A DNA stretch of 7,461 nt, from contig JALNVG010000121.1 of NCBI GenBank assembly GCA_023227685.1, forward strand, positions 1 to 7,461, in the 5' to 3' direction. Both the position numbers and the translations under genes were made by a program. Position 1 is the first letter of the stretch. Each line of letters opens with the position of its first letter. The notes beneath the pieces were generated by a model that worked only from the letters and a program-made list of their open reading frames with translations, was not told the origin of the DNA and did no database searches. The DNA is from Bacteroidaceae bacterium (GTDB taxonomy: Bacteria > Bacteroidota > Bacteroidia > Bacteroidales > Bacteroidaceae). Shown piece after piece: positions 1 through 6,777 of the stretch.

Positions 1-2084
1 CCGGTCTGTTTCGTCCAGGGTTCTTCCATGGCATAATAATCAAGCTTTACCATAGGCTTGCCGTCAAGCACATCCTGCAGTGTCTTCCAGTAAGCCGACC
101 AGCGCAGATAATAAAAATCGCGAAGAATACCGTTCCATTCTTTATGGGCATAATCACGCAAACCTCCTTTATCTGCCGATTCGCGATTGCCCCATGTCGT
201 GATTTGTACCCGGGCATTCCATTCATAAAGATCACTTTCTGCTTTTGTCGTTCCGAGCCTGCGTGCCCTCTGAATCCAATTACCTACACGAAACTCGCGC
301 CGTGTGCCCAACAATTGATCCTGAAGTAACAACAGATGCAGGAACTTTTGTGAGTCCGCAGTGAAATCTTCCTTATCAAAACTCTTAAAGTCAGCCACCG
401 TACGGTTATAAACCACACGCGCATGATCGGAAACGGCCTGACGGACAATATCTACCAAATCGTATTGAAAATTGTTATTACCACGATATTTCCCGGCCAC
501 ACTCAACATCAACCGCGCCGCCTTTTCCATATCGTTGGGATCATAGTAATTCTGCATTTTCGACCAGCTCGAAGCCTGGAAGGTATTCAGCGAAGGTCTT
601 CCGCAAAAAATGGATTCATTGGGACCCTGTTGGTTATTTCCCCGGGGACAATTATAAATGGTCCGTGCCAGAATACGCCAAGCCTGTTCAACAGCTTCGT
701 TTTTAACCCCGTAACGGGCAAAAAGGTAGCCTTTCAACCAATTCATCTTGTCTATTTCCTCCGAACGCCAAGGTAACTCGGACATCAGCTCGAACATCAC
801 GGGGTTATTTTCACTACCCTCCATCGTGAAACCGATACCTTTGAGATGAGTCGCCATCGGGTTGGTTCTTGTCTCATAGAAATTCTGCAAGAGTTGATCC
901 ATACGGCCATGCAAACCGACATTGGCTCCAAAATTCTCAAGCATGCAAAAGAGCCAGTCATGTTTTCCGTAACCACCTTTCCGATACCAGATCGAAGGTT
1001 GCATCCCCCACATGGGACGGCATTCGCTGAAGAGATCAAGAATGAGCAGATCGCCCTGCTTCATCGGATCGATCATGGCATCCCGAGGATTCTCCGTCCA
1101 ACCCTGAATTACCCACACGGCTTTCGGGTTCACCCGTTTCATCGCATCCATGATGGCTTTGCCGGCAGCGGCCAAATTTACTTTTTCAAGGCCTGAGGCC
1201 TCATGAAACGGATCCATCGAATAATATTCCGTCTTACCGAATAAGGCTTCCTGTTCTTTATAATAAAGGGATGCTATCTTTTGGAATTTGGGATCGGTCG
1301 GTTGAAGAAAAGCGGGACGCAGATAACCGTTCCACAATCCGGCATCCGCCACATCAAGTCCGAGTTTCGTTTTGGCATCATGCGGCACCATTCCCGAATA
1401 TCCGGGAAACACAGGATGCATTCCGTACTCATGCATTCTGTGTATGATTTTCTTTTGTAAAGCTTCCTGTTGCACATACCAAGAATCGGGATTCGGACCG
1501 CCCCAGCCTTCGAGATTATTCATCTCCCACCAGGCCAGAAATGCAGGACCGGCGATAAACTTATTTGTCTCATCCTTATTGTAACCAAGTTTTTTGAGTA
1601 AATTGAACCATACGCATTCTTCTCCCACCACATCCAAAGGAAGATTCACCCCATGAAGTGCCATCCAGTCAATCTCCTGCTGCCAACGGTTCCAGTCCCA
1701 AAAGGCCATGGAATAGGAAAAGGTACAATAATTGAAATCATAACGCAACTTCAACGCCGTTTCGTGGCGTTCCTTTTGTCTGACGGCCGGAAGCACCTCG
1801 GGTAATTTAGCCGTCATCCCATTCCATGACAGTTGTATGCCGGCATAATATTTCAAATACCAATTAATACCCACTGCGATACTGATGTAATTATCACCTC
1901 GCACAACAATCTTCTTTCCCTTCCAGTCAAGTTCGAAATAATTGTTATTGCCGCTCTTTACCACTTCAATCTCAAATTTCCCGGAAGCTCCCTTGTCTAT
2001 TCGTTCCAATAACCCCGAAATCGGATTTGAAAACAGTTGTACCGAAAAAAAACAAACAAAACAAAAAATCATATACTTCTTCAT
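1..2084 (-). CDS. GH89 alpha-N-acetylglucosaminidase, secreted, 3' end cut by window edge
   Basis: Exo-acting enzyme of the NAGLU family, which releases terminal alpha-linked GlcNAc (heparan sulfate fragments, alpha-GlcNAc-capped mucin glycans). My reverse-strand translation is open from the ATG at 2082-2084 to the edge: 694 residues with no stop or frameshift. Residues 1-20 form a signal peptide without a usable lipobox. A small N-terminal domain (about 20-110) precedes a TIM-barrel region (about 115-450) with the hallmark FWDWNRWQQEIDWMALHGVN (128-147), DPFHE (291-295), WVIQGW (324-329) and FTMEGSENNP (419-428). By comparison with human NAGLU (E316, E446), E295 and E422 are the expected catalytic pair; their spacing (127 versus 130) agrees. 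A C-terminal helical region follows. The offset to human NAGLU suggests 25-40 residues are missing. It starts 17 nt after the upstream gene's stop, so it is co-transcribed. Family assignment is secure; the natural substrate is not. Confidence 0.95.
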   Translation of the reverse strand, partial: MKKYMIFCFVCFFSVQLFSNPISGLLERIDKGASGKFEIEVVKSGNNNYFELDWKGKKIVVRGDNYISIAVGINWYLKYYAGIQLSWNGMTAKLPEVLPAVRQKERHETALKLRYDFNYCTFSYSMAFWDWNRWQQEIDWMALHGVNLPLDVVGEECVWFNLLKKLGYNKDETNKFIAGPAFLAWWEMNNLEGWGGPNPDSWYVQQEALQKKIIHRMHEYGMHPVFPGYSGMVPHDAKTKLGLDVADAGLWNGYLRPAFLQPTDPKFQKIASLYYKEQEALFGKTEYYSMDPFHEASGLEKVNLAAAGKAIMDAMKRVNPKAVWVIQGWTENPRDAMIDPMKQGDLLILDLFSECRPMWGMQPSIWYRKGGYGKHDWLFCMLENFGANVGLHGRMDQLLQNFYETRTNPMATHLKGIGFTMEGSENNPVMFELMSELPWRSEEIDKMNWLKGYLFARYGVKNEAVEQAWRILARTIYNCPRGNNQQGPNESIFCGRPSLNTFQASSWSKMQNYYDPNDMEKAARLMLSVAGKYRGNNNFQYDLVDIVRQAVSDHARVVYNRTVADFKSFDKEDFTADSQKFLHLLLLQDQLLGTRREFRVGNWIQRARRLGTTKAESDLYEWNARVQITTWGNRESADKGGLRDYAHKEWNGILRDFYYLRWSAYWKTLQDVLDGKPMVKLDYYAMEEPWTKQT

Positions 2085-2101
2085 GGCTTATTCTTTATAT
2101 T

Positions 2102-2704
2102 TTAATAAATAATCCAATCAATGCCTATCGGATTATTACTCATTCGGTAAATAAGAGGCAATTTCGAATCATTTACAATCCACATCTCTGTACGATCAAT
2201 ATCGGCTCTCACATGAATTAAGGACTTATCTTTATATTTTGACAGAATGTCGGCAATTTGTTGAGATACAAACATTTCATCCTGATTTATCTTTCTATAA
2301 GTCGTTTGATTATATACAAAACTCCCTTCTTCGCAAAGCTTTCTCAATGCATCTCTGGATATAAAGCCAAAGGTCTCCATCGACGACAAATAAATAACTT
2401 TATCCGTTTCTGGCTGATCCCAGCTTAACATATCACCACATTTAAGTGCTTGATAAGGAACTTTATAACAGCCGTTCAATCGCTTTGAATCTCTGAAAAT
2501 ACTCCAATCTATGCAAATAGTATCGGCTTTCTCACTTATGACAAAATCGAAAAGTCGAATTTGTTTGTGCAACGTATATTGAACAGAAAAAACAGTTTTG
2601 TTGAAAGAAGTTGCTCCCCCAAATGATTCGACTTTCTTTACTTGAGAAAAGATTGCTGTGTTTATACAACACAAAAAAAACAAAAGCTGTATCAATTTTT
2701 TCAT
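2102..2704 (-). CDS. Unrecognised secreted protein of 200 residues
   Basis: I do not recognise this family. The product begins with a hydrophobic signal peptide (about 1-20, ending TAIFS before Q21) and no lipobox, so it is probably released into the periplasm or beyond. The mature part (about 180 residues) has no further membrane segment and looks like alternating beta-strand and polar-turn sequence. Noticeable patches are FGGATSFNKT (28-37), LSWDQPET (93-100), FISRDALRKLCEEGSF (114-129) and a C-terminal block TEMWIVNDSKLPLIYRM (172-188) then NNPIGIDW (190-197). Cysteines remain at 64, 79, 89 and 124. It lies 11 nt after the GH92 stop and 17 nt before the GH89 start, which argues for a real translated gene serving the same glycan pathway. 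It could be a small binding or accessory protein, but nothing in the sequence shows a catalytic function. Its base composition is lower in GC than parts of the GH89 gene. Confidence 0.85.
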   Translation of the reverse strand: MKKLIQLLFFLCCINTAIFSQVKKVESFGGATSFNKTVFSVQYTLHKQIRLFDFVISEKADTICIDWSIFRDSKRLNGCYKVPYQALKCGDMLSWDQPETDKVIYLSSMETFGFISRDALRKLCEEGSFVYNQTTYRKINQDEMFVSQQIADILSKYKDKSLIHVRADIDRTEMWIVNDSKLPLIYRMSNNPIGIDWIIY

Positions 2705-2715
2705 TCTGATTCGTT

Positions 2716-5055
2716 TTAAAGATAATGAGGTGGCAGCTTATCGGTGCCCCATTTCGACGGGTTACGCTCCATATAAAAAATTAATTCACCACCTTGCATT
2801 AATTCTTCATGACTAATCCAAGCCCGATCAAGGTTTTTACCGTTAAACATTACCCGCCCAACAAACCGATTCTTCTCCGAAAGGTTTTTGGCTATGACAT
2901 GCAGCGATTTTCCATTAGCAAGGTGCATCGTATATTCACCTACCAAAGGTGAATGCAACAAATAATACGGTTGACCGGCATTGGGATAAAGCGCTATCAG
3001 GTGAAAAGCAAGCCACGACGACATAGCTCCGGAATCATCATTACCGGGTAATCCTTGAGGCGAATCATTATAATCGGTGCGAATAATCGTACGAATCCGT
3101 TCACCACTCAAATCGGGACGACCGATCCAATGATACAAACAAGGCGTTAAAAACGATGGCTCATTGCTTACATTATAATAACCATGTTCAAAAAACACAT
3201 CCAGCCTGTGACGAAAAGCTTTGACCCCACCGCATTTTTCAATCAACCCAGGCACATCATGGGGAATACTCAAAGAATATTCCCACGAAACACCCTCATA
3301 AAAGAAGGTACCCCACCAAGGCGTATACCATGGTGCCTCACGTGTAACGGGCGTATAAACAAAAGTAGGATGTTGTATCTTTGACTTTCCAAAAGGAACT
3401 TTATCAAGCCATATGCCATTAGCTGAACGAGGCATGATGAATCCTTTTATGCTATCATGGATATAATCGTCACGCCAAAGATTTTTCCAATTATCGGCTT
3501 TTCTAGAAAACTCGTTATAAATATCTTCATATCCCAAACCTTTAGCAACAGTAGCAATATTATAATCATTGTAAGCATACTCAACTGTCCGATTTCCTGC
3601 ACGATCAATACCAAAAGGTATATATCCCAAGCTATTATACTCCACAAGGCCTCCACGTCCTTCTTGTTCTTCATTACCTCCGGGAGGAACCGTCGCATCT
3701 TTCAGCATGGCCTTCAAGGCTGTCTCGTAATCAATTCCTTTCAAGCCTTTCACAAAAGCATCGGCAATAACAACTTCTGCATTACTTCCACCCTGTGTAC
3801 GGCCATTGGAATTTCCACTACGGGCATCAGGCATATATCCATCATGCTTATAAATATCAATCAGCGCATTGACAATATCAATTTCACGATTTTGAGAAAT
3901 TAAAGTAATGAGTGGACTTGACGTGCGATATGTGTCCCAAATAGCATAAAAATCATCATAATAGGGTGATGAATCTGTCCACAAAGGATTCTCTCCGGTT
4001 CGATCGACAGGCATAAGGCAAGTATGATAAAGTGCTGTATAGAACATACGTTTCATCGATTTACTCACATCTTTGCCCAAAACTATTTTTTGAAATAAAA
4101 GTTCCCATTTGGCACGAAGTTGAGCCAATTGTTTGTCAAAATCCCAATGATTAATTTCTTTTGTCACATTTTCTTTGGCCTTAAGTTCGCTTAAAAAAGA
4201 TATACCTACCTTAAATCGCACTATGCCTTCTTTTGGTTCACTTCCAAAAGAGAGTAAAGCACCTGTTTTCCGACCTTCATCATATTGAGCTTTAAGAACA
4301 GGAGATAAATCAACTCTTTCGCCATCAGCGGACTGAGAACCTCCAACAGGTCCAACCGAAGTCATTACTTTCCAAGTAGCGGTTTCGGCAAAAGGCTTGT
4401 CGGCAACAGCATAAAAATAAACGGTATATGCACGCCCATTATTCCATCCACCCCTAATTCGAGTATAACCACGAACAATAGAATCAGATACAATTTCTAT
4501 TTCTGAACCAACAAATTGCTGCGCTTCACGTGCATCAGGCACAGGATTCTCTCCCAAGAAAAATCCGGCATCCACCATCAAGGCTCGCGCACTATGAGCA
4601 GGATAAGTGAAACGATAAAACGATACACGATCGGAAGTCGTAATTTCAGTTTTTATTCCACTATCTTGAAAACGGGTTTCATAATAACCCAACTGTATTT
4701 CTTCATTTGTCCGTTTCGCCTCATGCCTCGTACCTTTCAGCTTACCACAAAATGGTTGAATCAATATATTACCATATTTTGGACCGCCACCAGTACCGCT
4801 AACGTGCACTTGCGAAAAGCCAGTCACAACTTGGGGCATCGGCAACCATCCGCTATTAGGTTTACAAGTACAATCAGGACCAGGCTTCACCATACCAAAT
4901 GGTGCGGAAGGACCGATAAAAACTCTTCCCAAACCTTCAGAACCAATGCGCGGGTCAACATAAAACCCGAGATGAAAAAGCTGTTGCTCACCACAAACCG
5001 GTAAGCACAAGGATAACAAAAAAAACAGGAAGCTAACAAGGCCTGTATTCTTCAT
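2716..5055 (-). CDS. GH92 family exo-alpha-mannosidase-like enzyme, secreted
   Basis: Calcium-dependent inverting exo-alpha-mannosidase family found in bacterial N-glycan, yeast mannan and related pathways. The 779-residue length fits the family. A signal peptide (about 1-22, LPVCG) is followed by the N-terminal beta-sandwich signature YVDPRIG (32-38), APFGMVKPGPD (51-61), GFSQVHVSGTG (79-89) and YGNILIQPF (94-102). The (alpha/alpha)6 domain carries IWDTYRTSSPL (372-382), DGYMPDARSG (405-414), a conserved-type Glu in FYEGVSWEY (E587), IPHDVPGLI (597-605), NEPSF (631-635) and GLPGNDDSGAMSSW (668-681). E587 is the likely general acid, and the aspartates of GNDD (673-674) lie in the segment expected to hold the general base. 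Motifs diverge from typical alpha-1,2-mannosidases (GNDDSGAMS rather than GN[DE]DCGQMS), so linkage specificity is open. It is the first gene of the GH92-unknown-GH89 cluster; the spacer upstream is AT-rich and the preceding gene ends in a terminator. Confidence 0.93.
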   Translation of the reverse strand: MKNTGLVSFLFFLLSLCLPVCGEQQLFHLGFYVDPRIGSEGLGRVFIGPSAPFGMVKPGPDCTCKPNSGWLPMPQVVTGFSQVHVSGTGGGPKYGNILIQPFCGKLKGTRHEAKRTNEEIQLGYYETRFQDSGIKTEITTSDRVSFYRFTYPAHSARALMVDAGFFLGENPVPDAREAQQFVGSEIEIVSDSIVRGYTRIRGGWNNGRAYTVYFYAVADKPFAETATWKVMTSVGPVGGSQSADGERVDLSPVLKAQYDEGRKTGALLSFGSEPKEGIVRFKVGISFLSELKAKENVTKEINHWDFDKQLAQLRAKWELLFQKIVLGKDVSKSMKRMFYTALYHTCLMPVDRTGENPLWTDSSPYYDDFYAIWDTYRTSSPLITLISQNREIDIVNALIDIYKHDGYMPDARSGNSNGRTQGGSNAEVVIADAFVKGLKGIDYETALKAMLKDATVPPGGNEEQEGRGGLVEYNSLGYIPFGIDRAGNRTVEYAYNDYNIATVAKGLGYEDIYNEFSRKADNWKNLWRDDYIHDSIKGFIMPRSANGIWLDKVPFGKSKIQHPTFVYTPVTREAPWYTPWWGTFFYEGVSWEYSLSIPHDVPGLIEKCGGVKAFRHRLDVFFEHGYYNVSNEPSFLTPCLYHWIGRPDLSGERIRTIIRTDYNDSPQGLPGNDDSGAMSSWLAFHLIALYPNAGQPYYLLHSPLVGEYTMHLANGKSLHVIAKNLSEKNRFVGRVMFNGKNLDRAWISHEELMQGGELIFYMERNPSKWGTDKLPPHYL

Positions 5056-5161
5056 CTTTCATTTTTTCTTCAAAAATAAGACTTTTACTATTAAGAAAGG
5101 TGGAAATATGATAAAATATAGAGGATTTTTCAACAGCAACAATATAACAAAAAACAACTAT
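5056..5161 (-). promoter_or_regulatory. Probable promoter/leader region of the GH92 cluster
   Basis: AT-rich spacer between the GH105 terminator and the GH92 start. Because transcription from GH105 should stop at the hairpin, a promoter for the downstream cluster is expected here. On the minus strand a perfect match to the Bacteroidota -7 consensus TAnnTTTG (TATTTTTG) lies at 5071-5078, which would leave a leader of only about 10 nt; I see no TTTG at -33 spacing. A weaker box (TATTGTTG, one mismatch) lies at 5137-5144. Just before the ATG the leader reads GAAGAAAAAATGAAAG, purine-rich but not a classical ribosome binding site. The location follows from the layout; the exact box is uncertain because such matches are frequent in AT-rich DNA. 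Confidence 0.4.
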
Positions 5162-5201
5162 AAAAAAATTGCGGTCTATCACTATTATGGATAAACCGCA
5201 A
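5162..5201 (-). terminator. Rho-independent terminator after GH105
   Basis: Read on the minus strand, a 12-bp stem (arms 5190-5201 and 5169-5180, with TTGCGGT pairing ACCGCAA and one U-G wobble in the RNA) closes a 9-nt loop (5181-5189). It is followed directly by seven T residues (complement of 5162-5168). It begins 21 nt downstream of the GH105 stop codon. The opposite strand has no T-run after the stem, so the signal is directional and ends the GH105 transcript. Confidence 0.88.
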
Positions 5202-5222
5202 CTCATATAAAAAAAATCTTAT

Positions 5223-6344
5223 CTATTTATCAAGATAACGCACATATTCACACGCTGCAAGCAAAAAAGCACCGACCCCAAAATTCGAAGTAGACTTAGC
5301 GTTCACTACCTGTCCAGAAATAGCTTTTTCTCCTATTGGCTGAACATAGCCCACTGTTCCATCCCACTGCAAAGCCGTTTCTGTAAGATACTTCCAAGAC
5401 TTTGTAATAATCGGAACATAAACTTCACGTTTTAACAAACCATTATTGATTCCCCACAGCAAACCATAGGTAAAAAATGCAGTTCCGCTTGTCTCCGGCC
5501 CGGGAGCAAAAGCCGGATCAAACATACTTCTAGTCCAATATCCTTCGGGTTGCTGACAAGCAGCCACCGAAGCAGCCATACGCAAATATCGACTAACATA
5601 AAAACTATAATGGGGATCAGACTTTGGCAAATCTTTCAAAACCTTGGCCAAACCAGCGAGTACCCATCCATCACCACGAGCCCAAAAGTCTTTCTTACCA
5701 CTCGATGTCTTATGCAACGGATAAACATACTTAGCATCACGGTAATAAAGTCCAGCCTCATTGTCCCACATTATACTATCCGCATAGCTGTAATATTCAA
5801 ACATTTTATCCAAATAAAGCCGATTCTTTGTAATATTATAAAGCTTTGTCATTATGGGCATCACCATATAAAGCCCGTCACTCCACCACAGATAATCATT
5901 GTTGGGCGTACTCATCTCATACTCCATCACTTCGCGGGCACGAGCAATCTTCTTTGCATCAGGAGCCAAGCTATAAAGATCGGCATAAGTCTGGAAACAA
6001 ACTTGGTTATCGCCAAACAGTACATAATCATCTGTTTCACCATAACTATATTTCCAATCCTCCCTCCGATCCGACTTCGCTCCCATCCATTCATTATGAT
6101 TGGCCCAAGCCTCAGAATATTTACGATAAGACTCCTTACCCGTTAAGAAATATGCCTCCATGTTTCCAGTATGGTAAACTGCATTACCCCAAAAAGTACT
6201 ATTTTGCTGTGGGTGATTCGTTTGCCAGGCATCATTTACCCGATAAATCATTTCCACAACATCCTGTCTTTTCAAAGTTCCACTTTGACAACCAGAAAGC
6301 AAAACCAGCATCACTAAAAAAGTCAACTTAATTATATGTTTCAT
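5223..6344 (-). CDS. GH105/GH88-type unsaturated glucuronyl hydrolase, lipoprotein
   Basis: Members of this family hydrolyse the 4,5-unsaturated uronic acid left at the non-reducing end of oligosaccharides by polysaccharide lyases, by hydration of the double bond. The 373-residue length fits a single (alpha/alpha)6-barrel. Family signatures are FWGNAVYHTGNMEAY (51-65), GDNQ (111-114), WWSDGLYMVMPIM (153-165), the diagnostic FWARGDGW (220-227), and ETSGTAFFTYG (284-294). D156, in the segment matching the YteR catalytic aspartate region, and D112 are the likely key acidic residues. A signal peptide ends in lipobox LLSGC with the lipidated cysteine at C19. The following QSGTLKR lacks the acidic run that sends Bacteroidota lipoproteins to the cell surface, so a periplasm-facing location is inferred. 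The start is set by the signal peptide. It is divergent from the DUF2264 gene and ends in its own terminator. GH105 fits better than GH88, but the boundary needs alignment; the acid released (glucuronic or galacturonic) is unknown. Confidence 0.88.
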   Translation of the reverse strand: MKHIIKLTFLVMLVLLSGCQSGTLKRQDVVEMIYRVNDAWQTNHPQQNSTFWGNAVYHTGNMEAYFLTGKESYRKYSEAWANHNEWMGAKSDRREDWKYSYGETDDYVLFGDNQVCFQTYADLYSLAPDAKKIARAREVMEYEMSTPNNDYLWWSDGLYMVMPIMTKLYNITKNRLYLDKMFEYYSYADSIMWDNEAGLYYRDAKYVYPLHKTSSGKKDFWARGDGWVLAGLAKVLKDLPKSDPHYSFYVSRYLRMAASVAACQQPEGYWTRSMFDPAFAPGPETSGTAFFTYGLLWGINNGLLKREVYVPIITKSWKYLTETALQWDGTVGYVQPIGEKAISGQVVNAKSTSNFGVGAFLLAACEYVRYLDK

Positions 6345-6724
6345 ACCTGTTTTTCCCCTTCAAACCGTTTCACTGAAAGATTCAATAACTTACTTTATTG
6401 ATTACTTAATAGCCAGTGTTATGTTCTGACCGTCAAAAAAAATAAATATCTAATAGATGAACTAAAGGTGTCTTTTTTAGGATCATATAAATTGAACCCA
6501 CCTCCAACAATATAAGAGAAAGTAGAAAATTGTGTATTTTTCTCATTCCAAACTTTATTAGATACTTAGTTTTAGTTATGAAAAACAAATTTCAAAAATT
6601 AAAACCTAAAACAAAAATACACCATTTTTTTTAATGCATGAATAAAAATCAATAGGGATCCGCAAAAATAACGTAAATTAAACTTTTTTAATTATAATAA
6701 GAACTCGCTTCAATTAAAACAAAT

Positions 6725-6732
6725 TATTTTTG
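6725..6732 (+). promoter_or_regulatory. Candidate -7 box for the DUF2264 gene
   Basis: TATTTTTG matches the Bacteroidota -7 consensus TAnnTTTG exactly and would start transcription about 40 nt before the ATG at 6778, a normal leader length. No TTTG element is visible at the expected -33 distance, so support is partial. Confidence 0.35.
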
Positions 6733-6762
6733 TATTGAGCTACTAATTCTTTATTATTTTAA

Positions 6763-6770
6763 TATCTTTG
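6763..6770 (+). promoter_or_regulatory. Second -7-like box very close to the DUF2264 start
   Basis: TATCTTTG also matches TAnnTTTG exactly but ends only 7 nt before the start codon. Transcription from it would begin near 6775-6780, giving an almost leaderless mRNA. No -33 TTTG lies at 19-22 nt spacing. It may be a chance match in AT-rich DNA. Confidence 0.22.
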
Positions 6771-6777
6771 ATATATC

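Larger units (their letters stand above)
6345..6777. other. 433-bp AT-rich divergent intergenic region
   Basis: This spacer separates the starts of the GH105 (minus) and DUF2264 (plus) genes and must hold both promoters. It contains no convincing gene; the longest start-initiated frame I noticed is an 18-codon lysine-rich one at 6578. Minus-strand TATTTTTG matches (complement of 6612-6619 and 6663-6670) are candidate -7 boxes for GH105, although they would give leaders of about 260 nt or more. I found no strong hairpin, tRNA-like structure or riboswitch-like block. A shared regulator acting on both sides is plausible, but no operator is obvious by eye. Confidence 0.6.

Noticed and set aside
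797..1477. Minus-strand open frames at 797-1039 and 1274-1477
   Set aside because: Same strand as GH89 but shifted one frame; the GH89 frame is continuous through both with all family motifs, so they do not indicate a frameshift.
3457..3903. 148-codon plus-strand open frame with isoleucine-rich stretches
   Set aside because: Antisense shadow of the GH92 catalytic domain; the hydrophobic runs arise from complementing Asn/Asp/Tyr codons.
4516..5004. 162-codon plus-strand open frame opposite GH92
   Set aside because: Lies wholly antisense to strong GH92 signatures; its product is rich in Thr, Ile, Arg and His with no family resemblance, as expected from complementing a real gene.
5550..6331. 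Two overlapping plus-strand open frames (198 and 161 codons) opposite GH105
   Set aside because: They overlap each other and the well-supported GH105 frame; no signal peptide, domain or start context.
6371..6418. CACTG...CAGTG inverted repeat in the GH105 leader
   Set aside because: Only 5 bp per arm with a loop near 38 nt; expected by chance and not a credible hairpin or operator.
6578..6634. 18-codon plus-strand frame, lysine-rich, in the divergent spacer
   Set aside because: Too short, low complexity in AT-rich DNA, no ribosome binding site or conservation evidence.
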